Assembly (NCBI RefSeq): GCF_001649575.2
Contig: NC_051443.1
Span: forward strand, 6,052,644-6,116,643
Direction of reading: 5' to 3'
Source of the DNA: Kryptolebias marmoratus
Lineage: Eukaryota > Chordata > Actinopteri > Cyprinodontiformes > Rivulidae
DNA: 64,000 nt
Positions 36,601-41,540 of the stretch are shown piece by piece. Below the pieces are notes generated by a model that searched no databases, was not told the origin of the DNA, and saw only the letters and a list, made by a program, of their open reading frames with translations. Position numbers and translations under genes: made by a program. Each line of letters begins with the position of its first letter. The first letter of the stretch is position 1.

Positions 36601-39295
36601 AAAAACACTAAAATAGCTATAATTTAGGCAATTTTACAGGTATTGAGCTAAGATTTGGTTTAGTTGCAGCTGCAAATCATTCACAATATATACTCCAAGT
36701 GCTACTCATTATATGAGATCTCTGCTGAAAAATAAGGCATTGACTGTTGAAATCAACCTTGTTTGTCTGTTAGCAAAATATTTCATGAACCGCTAGACAG
36801 ATTTTAACGAAACATTTAGAAAGTAATGACTTGATGTACATGTACAACTGGTTAGCTTTTGTAGTCAACTAACTTCAAGGTGGCCACCACAGCCAATTGA
36901 ACTTGGCTACTTCTGTGTTTTCTAAAACTCAGATATTGAGCTAAGATTTCGTGTGGTCGAAGCTGAGAGTCAGTAACAACACATATTTTAAATGTGACAT
37001 TTTGTGATAATGCACGAGATTGTTTTGGAAGGTTTGACCAAACTTTTTCATCCTCAGCACAAGATGACTTTAGTTAATATCTCAGGCATTCTTCCAAGGA
37101 AGGGTAGGCTTCTAATTTAGTTTAAGTGAAACAATCTAACACTAAGAGCTTTATTTCCCATAAAAAGTGTGAATATAGGTTTCACTGCTTCCAGATGAGT
37201 GATAAAAACACTGAACAAACACTGGTCTGTATGCCTTTCATCCGTTAAAACCCCCCTCCCTCCCTCCCTGCTGGTCTATGTAAACTTGCAGCTGACTGAC
37301 TGCTGGGGGCGCCTGCTTTGCCCTCGAAAGACACAGGGATGACCTCTGACCCCCAAGGAGATGATCTTACCTACACACGCCACCGACAAGCTGATCCATC
37401 TCCACGGAGGGCAACGAGAAGTGAAGCAGAGCGAGGAGGTGGCCTCTTTCAGACCATCTCTACAGATTTATCAGGCAGGAGTCGTAGCAACAGGAAACGA
37501 ACGAGGAGATCAAGATAAGCTTCCTTCTGCAGTGACGCAATTTAGGGGCATATTGCGCGATCTTATCTGGTGTGTGTTCTCGTGTATGTTTTGTTGATTT
37601 GAACAACTAATTTTTGTTTTTGTTTTTGCTGAGTAATGCTGAGAATCAGATTTTCCCTCTCACCCTTCCATGGTGTCACATTCCTTCCCCTCCTTTCCCC
37701 TGCTGTATCCAGGTGGTGTGCGCGGCGCAGCAAACCTGCAAACACGAGCTAACTTTGCCCTCCCGTGTGGTGAAGGGTTTCCTGCCCCCTCTCTGCGCTA
37801 CGCGACTTGTCGAAGTGCACTCGCCACAGCACGAACACTTGTTGCAGAATGTCCCAGCCTGACTCAAGGAGAAAAGCGGCAAAAGCAGCGTTCTCGGAGC
37901 TGGTCCTTCTCCACACGTGTGTGCAGTGGTTGTGCAGCAGTGAAGGAAGCTGGACCCACCCACTTGTTTTTCTATGAGTCAAGCATTTCATTTGCATTTG
38001 AACTGTGTCACTATAGATCTGCTCGGGAACAAGGCCTGTGACAGAAACAAGGAGCTGGTCAGATTTTCAGCACACTCTGTTCTGGAGAGGCAATTAAAGG
38101 GAATGCATATCGCCTGCCGCCTTTCATGTCAGACTTCATTTTAAGTTGAGAAATGACAGAGTTGTCAGGGTCTTTTTTTTAATCTTTAAAAAAACATGTG
38201 AGATCTCATGCCATATCCCAAGACCATATGCTCAAAGCACACGTTGAGAACAACTCTCAGCTACTACCATATCTACTTTTAGCTCAATATCTGTAAAACT
38301 GACTGAGTTGTCCACATGTTAGTGCTGGATATGGATGATTAGCTGTGGCTGCTATCTTGCACTGGATCAACTCCAAAAGTGAATCACTTGTGGATGCACA
38401 TCCACCGATTATTTCCTGAAAATTTCATTCGAATTTGTGCAGTGGTTCGTGAGATATTTTGCTAACAGACACATGCAGACAAGACAAAAAACATCAGCTA
38501 CCAAAAAAACTGCAGCGAACACATTCACGCATGGAGGAGGTGGGACTGAAATGGACAACATATTGTCCTGAAAGAGAGTCAGACGTTTCCACAAAAATAA
38601 TCTGAATAAAGAAGAAGATGGAAGGAAATGCGGTTTCCATGAACTAACAGAGATCAATTAAATGAGCCAAATGCCACCCAAGGGAAGGGAAGAAAAACAT
38701 CTCGTCTCTGCGCACCACGTGTCTCTGTGTGTAAAAGATAAAGCAGGAAGAACTGAACTGCTTTTTACGCGGAAAAAGGGGGCAGGACGGGGACCACCAC
38801 GCAGGAGGCGTCACTGCGGGACACTCCGTGTTTACTTTAAAGGGGTGACAGAATGAGTGGGACTCCGCCCAGCCTGGTGCACATGAACCAGAGGGGGGCT
38901 GGAGGGGGGACGACACAGAACCGAGAAAGGAAAAAGCTGGTGAGTTTTTTTAGGTGGATTTCCGGATTGCGCAAAGAGGACGCGCGTGGCTGGCGGCGCA
39001 CACCGAGAGGCTCCTGTTCGGGAAAGATGCGCCGCTTGTGGACCCGGAGCGCCACTCCGGGCCAGCACGCGCTCACTTTCTCCGCCTAATTGGTGGTGAC
39101 AGGCTCGTGGAAGGCAGATTAGAGCCCGCGATCGGTGCGCCCAAGAACAGAACATCAGTGCGAACTCGAAGCCAGCGGATTTACGCGCGAGCAACCACTC
39201 GTCTTCGTCTCCACCTGGACCGAGGAGAGCCTCCGAGCGGTCAGAACCGGGCCGGACCTTCTCTAGGAAACTTACTTGCTCTTGTCGGAGCTCAT
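588..39295 (-). CDS. slc4a4: Electrogenic Na+/HCO3- cotransporter NBCe1 (B-type), 21 coding exons, 3' end off window
   Basis: This gene encodes the plasma-membrane sodium-bicarbonate cotransporter of the SLC4 family, which moves Na+ with bicarbonate/carbonate for pH control and transepithelial transport. The spliced product starts [17 protein letters not shown] and carries the NBC cytoplasmic domain ([61 protein letters not shown]). The membrane domain follows ([15 protein letters not shown] in TM1, FAxDFYDAL before it). The Asp of [10 protein letters not shown] and the KKMIK stilbene-reaction motif are present near residues 610-617. All 20 internal junctions are GT/AG and in phase, giving exactly 922 codons; mammalian NBCe1-B is about 1079 residues, so roughly the last 160 residues lie left of position 1. 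Similarity is to SLC4A4 rather than SLC4A5/7/8/10, judged from the N-terminus and the FCGGL...[10 protein letters not shown] region. Which teleost paralogue (a or b) it is cannot be told. The flanking dck and mob1b genes support the identification. Confidence 0.95.
1068..1345. repeat. Degenerate AAGTCATAATTTTGAGATAG tandem repeat
   Basis: Imperfect copies of AAGTCATAGTTTTGAGACAG and TATCTCATAATTATGA-like modules repeat through the stretch, diverging strongly in the middle. This is a minisatellite type seen in other fish. It lies in the slc4a4 intron between exons 20 and 21; the rest of that intron (657-1067, 1346-1804) shows nothing recognised. Confidence 0.65.
1805..1877 (-). CDS. slc4a4: slc4a4 exon 20
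   Basis: The 73-nt exon encodes [24 protein letters not shown], a conserved transmembrane segment. Acceptor TTTTTCCAG, donor GTACAG. It ends in phase 0. Confidence 0.97.
2096..2112. promoter_or_regulatory. Two perfect CRE palindromes
   Basis: TGACGTCA occurs at 2096-2103 and again at 2105-2112, in a short tandem of about 9-bp units. It lies 26 bp beyond the donor of slc4a4 exon 19, within the intron. The sequence matches the CREB/ATF consensus; function is unknown. Confidence 0.5.
2138..2316 (-). CDS. slc4a4: slc4a4 exon 19
   Basis: It encodes [16 protein letters not shown], a hydrophobic segment ending in [16 protein letters not shown], then [20 protein letters not shown] with a split Arg. 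Acceptor CACTCAG, donor GTGAGA. Confidence 0.97.
2428..3101 (+). repeat. Family A repeat, long copy
   Basis: It starts at GTCTGTTAGCAAAATATCTT, runs through TTAGCAAACACAAAAATG and TTTGGTGTGGTAGCAG, and ends near the TCCTTCAAGAAATGCA hairpin relic. Internal duplication makes it longer than one unit. It lies in the intron between exons 18 and 19; 3102-3670 is plain A/T-rich intron. Confidence 0.8.
3671..3832 (-). CDS. slc4a4: slc4a4 exon 18
   Basis: It encodes [40 protein letters not shown] and [29 protein letters not shown] is a highly conserved SLC4 motif. Donor GTAGGT, acceptor TTTCTAG. Confidence 0.97.
3894..4844 (-). mobile_element. Tc1-like DNA transposon, degenerate
   Basis: Terminal inverted repeats CAACCCCAATTCTGAAAAAG (left) and its counterpart TTTTTGGAATTGGGGTTG (right) are flanked by TA on both sides (3892-3893 and 4845-4846), the Tc1/mariner target duplication. 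The minus strand holds a truncated transposase frame (4241-4627) with [20 protein letters not shown], which is the DDE region around an Asp. The element is 951 bp and lacks an intact transposase. It is related to 33079-34438. Confidence 0.85.
4847..5372. other. slc4a4 intron, no recognised content
   Basis: Unique-looking intron sequence between the Tc1-like element and exon 17. No repeat family or coding signal was recognised. Confidence 0.7.
5373..5486 (-). CDS. slc4a4: slc4a4 exon 17
   Basis: It encodes [20 protein letters not shown] and [18 protein letters not shown], a conserved transmembrane segment and loop of SLC4 cotransporters. Acceptor TTTGCAG, donor GTAAAG. Confidence 0.97.
5487..6324. 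other. slc4a4 intron, no recognised content
   Basis: Intron between exons 16 and 17. Short A-runs only; the open frames here do not match any known protein. Confidence 0.7.
6325..6513 (-). CDS. slc4a4: slc4a4 exon 16 (loop and TM6)
   Basis: It encodes [60 protein letters not shown] and PTT. A fourth sequon (NDT) and the second pair of loop cysteines are present. Donor GTAAGT, acceptor CTGCAG. Confidence 0.97.
6636..6688 (-). CDS. slc4a4: slc4a4 exon 15 (extracellular loop)
   Basis: This 53-nt exon encodes [18 protein letters not shown], the variable part of the large extracellular loop. It holds three N-glycosylation sequons (NMS, NIT, NRT). Acceptor TCACCAG, donor GTATGT. Phase joins both neighbours exactly. 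Confidence 0.92.
7368..7957. mobile_element. Foldback (long-TIR) MITE
   Basis: The left arm begins TTAAGGAATAGTTCAACCAT and includes ACCTGTTGTAGGTAGCTCTT. The right arm is its reverse complement, with AGCCATTTTTAATTGGGG and ACCTGTTGTAGATAGCCC. Arms are about 100 bp and imperfect. TTAA is seen at the left end only. It carries no coding capacity. It is related to the element at 12614-13703 and the fragment at about 14740-14960. Confidence 0.65.
8403..8665 (-). CDS. slc4a4: slc4a4 exon 14 (TM4-TM5, DIDS motif)
   Basis: It encodes [75 protein letters not shown] and [17 protein letters not shown] is the stilbene-reaction site of NBCe1, and the Asp of IYDAF matches the residue linked to ion selectivity. 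Two cysteines of the large extracellular loop (C-R-C) sit at the end. Confidence 0.97.
8752..9369 (+). repeat. Family A repeat with intact hairpin end
   Basis: Two head-to-tail units start at GTCTGTTAGCAAAATATCTA and again near 9003. The copy ends with a perfect 17-bp palindrome CATTCCTTGAAGGAATG at 9346-9362. It lies in the slc4a4 intron between exons 13 and 14; 9370-9935 between this copy and the next shows nothing recognised. Confidence 0.85.
9936..10245 (-). repeat. Family A repeat, reverse copy
   Basis: It contains GCCATTTTGGTCAAATCTTG, GACTCTCAGCTACCACCAC, AGCTGTGGCAGCCATCTTGA and GAGATATTTTGCCAACAGAC. It lies about 570 bp from the opposite-oriented copy at 8752-9369. Confidence 0.8.
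10678..10811 (-). CDS. slc4a4: slc4a4 exon 13 (TM2-TM3)
   Basis: It encodes [40 protein letters not shown] and FNFS. The [12 protein letters not shown] motif is a signature of the SLC4 membrane domain. Donor GTGAGT, acceptor TTGCAG. Confidence 0.97.
10985..11585 (-). repeat. Family A repeat, reverse dimer
   Basis: It begins with a hairpin relic CTTCCCTTGAAGGAAAA and then CACCACCTTTAATGACAG. It carries two AGTATGTGTT-GGAGATGACTC/AGTATATGTTTGGGATGACTC blocks, which mark two units. Confidence 0.75.
12011..12171. mobile_element. Short palindromic MITE (CAGTCCTGGAGGGCC ends)
   Basis: The ends CAGTCCTGGAGGGCCACTGC and the reverse complement of TAGTGGCCCTCCAGGACTG form terminal inverted repeats of about 41 bp that continue into CTGCATGTTTTAG. 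This is an abundant non-autonomous DNA element in teleosts, probably hAT-related. No transposase. Confidence 0.75.
12614..13703. mobile_element. TTAA-flanked foldback element
   Basis: The left end is TTAAAGTGATAGTTCATTT. The right end, read in reverse complement, is TTAAAGGGACAATTCAAAC. TTAA at both outer edges is the piggyBac-type target duplication. The sub-terminal parts also match loosely (TTAGTTGTTGTAGACAGT versus TTAGTTGTAAGCTTG). It ends 40 bp from slc4a4 exon 12. The size and class are inference. Confidence 0.5.
13744..13918 (-). CDS. slc4a4: slc4a4 exon 12 (TM1)
   Basis: It encodes [40 protein letters not shown] and [18 protein letters not shown]. This spans the membrane entry and TM1, with the conserved NAITFGG containing the Thr that corresponds to human NBCe1-A Thr485. 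Donor GTAACC. Confidence 0.97.
14329..14457 (-). CDS. slc4a4: slc4a4 exon 11 with polyglycine
   Basis: It encodes [24 protein letters not shown], a run of glycines and [11 protein letters not shown], the linker before TM1. The glycine run comes from a CCT/AGG-type trinucleotide repeat (about 14369-14388 on the plus strand) and may vary in length. Human NBCe1 has a shorter GGGGHGD-type stretch here. Confidence 0.95.
14740..14965. repeat. Fragment of the TTAA/foldback repeat family
   Basis: GGCCATTTTGGAGTGGAG, AAAAGTTATGAGTAATTAAT and TCACTTGTTGTAGATAACTT match the arm of the element at 7368-7957. GACGAGCTAACAGCTAGTCT follows as in that element. No second arm was seen. The rest of the intron (14458-15200) is unremarkable. 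Confidence 0.55.
15201..15355 (-). CDS. slc4a4: slc4a4 exon 10
   Basis: It encodes [40 protein letters not shown] and [11 protein letters not shown], the end of the folded cytoplasmic domain. The donor is GTCTGC, a weak site with only GT conserved. The acceptor is CTGAAG. Confidence 0.96.
16185..16612 (-). repeat. Family A repeat, reverse copy with hairpin end
   Basis: It begins GGCATTCCTTGAAGGGATGC (hairpin end with one mismatch) followed by ACTGCCTTTCATTCC. It ends GAGATATTTTCGTAACAGAC. It lies in the slc4a4 intron between exons 9 and 10. 15356-16184 is plain intron. Confidence 0.82.
16820..17215 (+). mobile_element. Retroposon 3' region with (CACTT)n tail
   Basis: The stretch ends in AAGCGCTTTGGATCGCCTTG, GCTGAAAAGTGCTATATAAA and then a (CACTT)n run (about 17186-17210). 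This is a typical non-LTR/SINE-style tail. A duplicated CATTTAGATTATACATGATT lies upstream. The tail is repeated in reverse at 48795-48890. The element class is not determined. Confidence 0.5.
17450..17537 (-). CDS. slc4a4: slc4a4 exon 9
   Basis: It encodes [15 protein letters not shown] and [14 protein letters not shown]. The first base completes Arg of PTR. Acceptor TTGTTTAG, donor GTACGT. Confidence 0.97.
17641..17798 (-). CDS. slc4a4: slc4a4 exon 8
   Basis: It encodes [40 protein letters not shown] and [12 protein letters not shown], one of the most conserved parts of the cytoplasmic domain of Na+-coupled bicarbonate transporters. Donor GTACTC is non-consensus after +2. The intron to exon 9 is 103 bp. 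Confidence 0.97.
17799..19317. other. slc4a4 intron, no recognised content
   Basis: Intron between exons 7 and 8. It contains open frames on both strands, but none resembles a known protein and no repeat family was recognised. Confidence 0.6.
19318..19394 (-). CDS. slc4a4: slc4a4 exon 7
   Basis: The 77-nt exon encodes [25 protein letters not shown], matching the SHRNLTS...SDKPEKDQ stretch of NBCe1. The acceptor is CTGCACAG and the donor GTAATG. Confidence 0.94.
19395..21358. other. slc4a4 intron, mostly unremarkable
   Basis: Intron between exons 6 and 7. It holds a short ATT microsatellite (about 20063-20091) and a G-rich run near 19756-19790. The candidate cassette exon lies just beyond its end at 21359-21409. 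Confidence 0.6.
21359..21409 (-). CDS. slc4a4: Candidate slc4a4 cassette exon (51 nt, unproven)
   Basis: A strong donor (CTCT|GTAAGTGA) closes an open 51-nt segment that could start after CCACGAG. It is a multiple of three and keeps phase 1 on both sides, inserting about 17 residues ending [11 protein letters not shown] between PEN and SPTTS. The preceding tract is pyrimidine-rich but the acceptor is a GAG, which is weak. There is no transcript evidence; it could be a chance donor. Confidence 0.3.
21675..21854 (-). CDS. slc4a4: slc4a4 exon 6, with an internal alternative donor
   Basis: It encodes [39 protein letters not shown] and [21 protein letters not shown]. The terminal donor is a weak GTAGTA. 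A second GT sits exactly 27 nt earlier (GCAA|GTAGGC, GT at 21700-21701), which would remove nine residues in frame (see findings). Confidence 0.95.
21939..22099 (-). CDS. slc4a4: slc4a4 exon 5
   Basis: It encodes [38 protein letters not shown] and [15 protein letters not shown] of the cytoplasmic domain. The intron to exon 6 is only 84 bp (21855-21938). Donor GTAAGT. Confidence 0.96.
23002..23134 (-). CDS. slc4a4: slc4a4 exon 4
   Basis: It encodes [34 protein letters not shown] and [10 protein letters not shown], the start of the conserved NBC cytoplasmic domain. The acceptor is TGCAG and the donor GTGAGT. In mammals the alternative A-type first exon also joins at this acceptor. Confidence 0.95.
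24065..24430 (+). repeat. Family A repeat
   Basis: It starts GCCTGTTAGCAAAATATCTC and runs through TTTGGTGTGGTAGTTGCTGA and AGATCATCTTAGTTTAAAAC. It ends at a hairpin relic (ATTACTTCAACAAAATAAAT). It lies in the large slc4a4 intron between exons 3 and 4. Confidence 0.8.
24431..26904. other. slc4a4 intron, no recognised content
   Basis: Part of the 6.7-kb intron between exons 3 and 4. It has a run of 25 or so A at 26823-26846, possibly a retroposon tail, and a short GT run at about 26558-26572. No A-type NBCe1 first exon was recognised here. Confidence 0.55.
26905..27275 (-). repeat. Family A repeat, reverse, truncated
   Basis: It begins with hairpin relic CATCCCTTAATGGAATCC and TGCCTGCCGCCTTTAATGCC. 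It stops after GTAGATGTACATCCAGTG, so the CTGTTAGC end is lost. Confidence 0.78.
27276..28800. other. slc4a4 intron, no recognised content
   Basis: Intron sequence with a T-rich ATTTT microsatellite at about 27740-27763 and a C-rich run (28523-28540). No coding signal was recognised. Confidence 0.55.
28800..29175 (+). repeat. Family C repeat: conserved flanks, short TTTTAGC array
   Basis: Left flank ATGTTTAGTATTTGTAACTT and CTTCATTTACAAGCATTGAC; right flank CAGCATTCACTGTTTTTGCA and AATGCAGTTTCTCTAGGTAC. The core has only three or four TTTTGCTACATTTGGCC-like units. It shares both flanks with 62860-63545 and its right flank with 46670-46905. Confidence 0.6.
29809..29988 (-). CDS. slc4a4: slc4a4 exon 3
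   Basis: The 180-nt exon encodes [15 protein letters not shown], a basic stretch ([19 protein letters not shown]) and an acidic Ser/Thr-rich stretch ending in SSTNILKPL. In mammals this B-type-specific N-terminal region is autoinhibitory and binds IRBIT through its basic part. Donor GTGAGT; phase 1 in, phase 1 out. Confidence 0.95.
30145..30835 (+). repeat. Family A repeat, dimer
   Basis: CTGTTAGC starts occur at 30167 and 30473, a period of about 306 bp. It ends near CTTTCCTGGAATGCCAGGCC, a hairpin relic. It lies in the intron between exons 2 and 3 of slc4a4. 30836-31474 shows nothing recognised. Confidence 0.82.
31475..31548 (-). CDS. slc4a4: slc4a4 exon 2 ([10 protein letters not shown], classical NBCe1-B start)
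   Basis: The exon encodes [20 protein letters not shown] and then EEVE, the hallmark NBCe1-B N-terminus. The acceptor (TTTTGTAG) leaves one base before the ATG at 31547, so this exon must be preceded by an upstream exon. The donor is GTAAGA and the exon ends in phase 1 (G|GT). The internal ATG could still serve as an alternative start. Confidence 0.95.
31765..32440 (-). repeat. Family A repeat, reverse dimer
   Basis: It begins GTGCTGCCTTCAATGCCACA and has two GACTCTCCGCTACTTCC/ATCCTCATCTACGATCAC blocks. Units end at GAGATATTTTGCTAACAGAC (about 32170) and GAGAAATTTTGCTAACAGAC (about 32430). Confidence 0.82.
32441..33078. other. slc4a4 intron 1, no recognised content
   Basis: No repeat or coding signal was recognised between the family A dimer and the Tc1-like element. 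Confidence 0.6.
33079..34438 (+). mobile_element. Tc1-like DNA transposon, broken
   Basis: The left end reads CCACAACCCATATCCAAAAT and the right end, in reverse complement, CGACCCCGAATCTGATAAAG, a decayed pair of inverted repeats. TA follows the right end. The plus strand holds relics of the same transposase as 3894-4844 (CTCAGGAACACTTCTACAGA, AAGAAGAAGCCAGATGTGAA). A frame with [14 protein letters not shown], the region of the second catalytic Asp, is also present. Frameshifts and stops break it; no intact protein. Confidence 0.8.
34441..36144. other. slc4a4 intron 1, no recognised content
   Basis: Intron sequence of about 1.7 kb. Short A and T runs are the only low-complexity features. Confidence 0.6.
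36145..37110 (+). repeat. Family A repeat, trimer
   Basis: Unit starts lie near 36174, 36471 and 36767 (CTGTTAGC), a period of 296-297 bp. It ends with hairpin relic CATTCTTCCAAGGAAGGGTA. This is the longest copy and the clearest view of the unit structure. Confidence 0.85.
37111..38084. other. slc4a4 intron 1, no recognised content
   Basis: A (CCCT)n run lies at 37251-37269. The G/C-richer stretch 37680-37960 has open frames on both strands but no recognisable protein or splice structure. Confidence 0.55.
38085..38480 (-). repeat. Family A repeat, reverse copy
   Basis: It starts GCATATCGCCTGCCGCCTTT and contains ACAACTCTCAGCTACTACCA. It ends GAGATATTTTGCTAACAGAC. Confidence 0.82.
39276..39295 (-). 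CDS. slc4a4: slc4a4 coding exon 1 (MSSDKSK start)
   Basis: On the minus strand a strong Kozak context (GCCGCCATGA) opens ATG AGC TCC GAC AAG AGC AA, followed at once by the donor GTAAGT. The two leftover bases AA join the single base A at the start of the 31475-31548 exon to make a Lys codon, followed by Met-Glu-Asp-Glu. The reading frame is therefore continuous. The exon lies in CpG-rich DNA typical of a promoter. That this exon is spliced to slc4a4 is inference from phase, position and splice sites. Confidence 0.7.
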
Positions 39296-39660
39296 GGCGG
39301 CAGATTCGGGTTCTTTCAGCTGATAAGCCTGGTCTCCAGCAGCTGTCTCCGTCTGTTCCTGAGTTGTTTGCTTCGCTGTGGTGCGTTCTTCAAAAACAAA
39401 CAAACCAAAAATAAAAAAAAAAGAGTTTAAAGTTTAAAAAAAACTTCGGTTCTGTTTCTGAGATGATGTCTCTGAGTTTACAAACGACCCTCAGACCCAG
39501 CTGGACTCGTCCCCCGGGACAACATGTCAAAAGATAAAGCTGCTGCTGTGGAAGCGTGTGGACACTCGGCGCTCTGCGTGTCTTTTTCCATATTTAAAGC
39601 GCCATCCCTCCTCCTGCGTGACGCCACCTGAGGGGAGGGAAGGAGGGAAGGAGGGAGGGA
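39296..39660 (-). promoter_or_regulatory. slc4a4: Probable slc4a4 promoter and 5' UTR region
   Basis: This is the region just upstream of the MSSDKSK start, next to CpG-rich DNA at about 38700-39300. A TTTAAATATGG-like A/T box lies on the minus strand at about 39588-39600, at a suitable distance for a start near 39560. A purine-rich (GGGA/GGAA)n tract follows at 39634-39663. No transcription start can be proved from sequence. Confidence 0.4.
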
Positions 39661-40544
39661 GGCGCACCCAATGCCTCCACTTTAATAATCACTTCTGCTG
39701 TTCACCAGAAAATCTCCAAAAAGCTTATTTCCACATTTTAAAAAAAACGACAAGATTCACGATCATTACTGAAACGTGTTGATCAGAACATGAAACCGTT
39801 TCTTTGGGACTCTGATTATCACTAATTGACCTAAATAAGAAAAGCAAAACTTGAATTAGATTCTGATGTTTTGGATTTAAGCATCAAAGTGAAACTGAAG
39901 CCGCTATTTTCATGGAGCTTCAGGTCCTATGGCTCCCACAGTGACAAGCTGGCACTTACAATGAATATATGGCCTGCTGTCCAACAGAACACAAACTGGA
40001 GACCTCTGCTGGATCCATCTGCACAGCAGTGATCAGCAAGTGGCGGCCTGCGGGGCAGTGGCATGAGCAAGCTAGGAGCTTTAGGGCCACTAAGAAGAAA
40101 AGTGTAAATATTGGTAAAATAAAGTGTCAGTGTTGGGAAAAGGAAAAACCGTCTTTCAAGACTTAAAGCCCGAGGAAGTGAACCCTGCTGTGCTCCTGAA
40201 ACGACAGTATATTTTTCATTTATTACTATTATATCTGAGGATTATGGGTTCGCTACAAGCTAACATGCAGTGTTTTAGCTGAACCAGCCCGAGCTGCAGT
40301 TTATTCCTTCCCAGCTGAATGTTGTTTGTTTCAGTCTTTTGCAATACGAGTCTCAAACACAGTGTCAAGAATATTTACACTTTAATCTAAAACAAAACAA
40401 CCTTTTCTTCTGATACATCCTTATAGGAGAAGGGTGCCGTGGGGTTTAATATATTGTACATGGGCTTACTTTTTTTAAAGCAACAAAAAAAACAAAGATC
40501 AAATCAAACAACTAGAAAGGTTCCTGTAGAAACTTTGAAAGGGC
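39661..40544. other. Intergenic DNA between slc4a4 and dck
   Basis: No repeat family or coding signal was recognised. slc4a4 runs leftward from about 39.6 kb and dck ends at about 41.3 kb, so this is 5' flank of one and 3' flank of the other. Confidence 0.6.
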
Positions 40545-41155
40545 CTGCCACTTGGTGAGATTTTTCCCCTCATCTCGACTCAACAGAACTCAGGGAACAT
40601 TTTGGAGATTGCTCTCAGCTACTACCATACCAAATTTAAGCTCAAAATATGGCTGAGTTGTAGGTTTTCTTTAAAGATAGCTTTGGCAGCCATCTTGAAT
40701 TTTAGATGAGCTTTCAGTGTGCGTTGCGTTACGGATTCCTCTCAGCTCCTACCACACAAAATTTCACCTCAGTATGTCTAGAAATGACTGAGTTATAAGC
40801 AGTTCATGGAGCTGTGACCCCTTGAAATCAATCGGCATCACTCTTGACCCATGAGGTATCCAGCTGTGCCGTTTGACTTTCCTATGACACACGCTGCAGC
40901 CAAATTAGTCTTTTTCAGGTTAGCTCTGGTGGCCATTTTGAATCAGGTGCACATAAAATACTAATCAGTCAAACAGGACTGTGCAATGATTAGTTTGTGG
41001 CATTGGAATGGCAATTCCCAATAAAAAATAGGCTCATCTAATTTACTGAATTTACATACTCCCAAGTGCTACACACTGCACAAGATTTTTGCTTAAACTT
41101 TAGCATTAGCTGCCAGAGTTGACCCTGATGGGCTTTTAGCAAAATATCTCACCCA
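40545..41155 (-). repeat. Family A repeats, degenerate cluster
   Basis: Two reverse units (ATTGCTCTCAGCTACTACCA; CCTCTCAGCTCCTACCACAC) are followed at about 41045-41155 by a short forward fragment (CTACACACTGCACAAGATTT, TTTTAGCAAAATATCTCA). It ends about 120 bp from the dck poly(A) signal. Confidence 0.7.
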
Positions 41156-41272
41156 GAGTCTAATCAAAAGATTCTGGCCCCTGAGCAGCTTGTTCTTGTT
41201 AGTTTCAATATGTGCAGGTTTCAGATACGAGTTTGTGCAAATATAACACAGAAAAAAGATATGTATTTCAAG

Positions 41273-41278
41273 TTTATT
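41273..41278 (-). terminator. dck: Probable dck poly(A) signal
   Basis: AATAAA on the minus strand, 236 nt past the stop codon. A 3' UTR of about 250-260 nt would result. Other weaker A/T-rich signals exist further left. Confidence 0.5.
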
Positions 41279-41513
41279 GTCTTTAAAACAAATGGACAAT
41301 CAGTACATTCAGGTTTGCACAACAGATAAATACAAAAATAAAAACAGCATTATTTTAAAAAATAAAAACAGTGCAACTATTAGGATTATTGTCAGTGCTG
41401 ACAAGAACAGCTACCACTGTTAAAGCATTTTTATCATTTAAAAAAAAAAATTCAGGACTTGCGTGTACATTTCTTCCTCGTCCTCTGGTACTTTTTTCTT
41501 TCTTTCTTTCTTT

Positions 41514-41540
41514 TTACAGCGAGCTCAAGAAGTCCTTTAC
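41514..41540 (-). CDS. dck: dck exon 7, terminal coding part
   Basis: After the acceptor CACTTTCAG the frame reads VKDFLSSL and TAA, matching the mammalian VKEFLSTL end. Only 27 nt are coding, 2 kb from exon 6. The 3' UTR starts with an A/G-rich (AAAG)n stretch. Confidence 0.93.
   Translation of the reverse strand, partial: VKDFLSSL

Noticed and set aside
38954..39430. 158-codon open frame on the plus strand across the slc4a4 first exon
   Set aside because: It lies in G/C-rich CpG-island DNA where stops are rare, has no similarity I recognise, ends in a low-complexity Lys/Asn tail and overlaps the likely slc4a4 promoter on the other strand.
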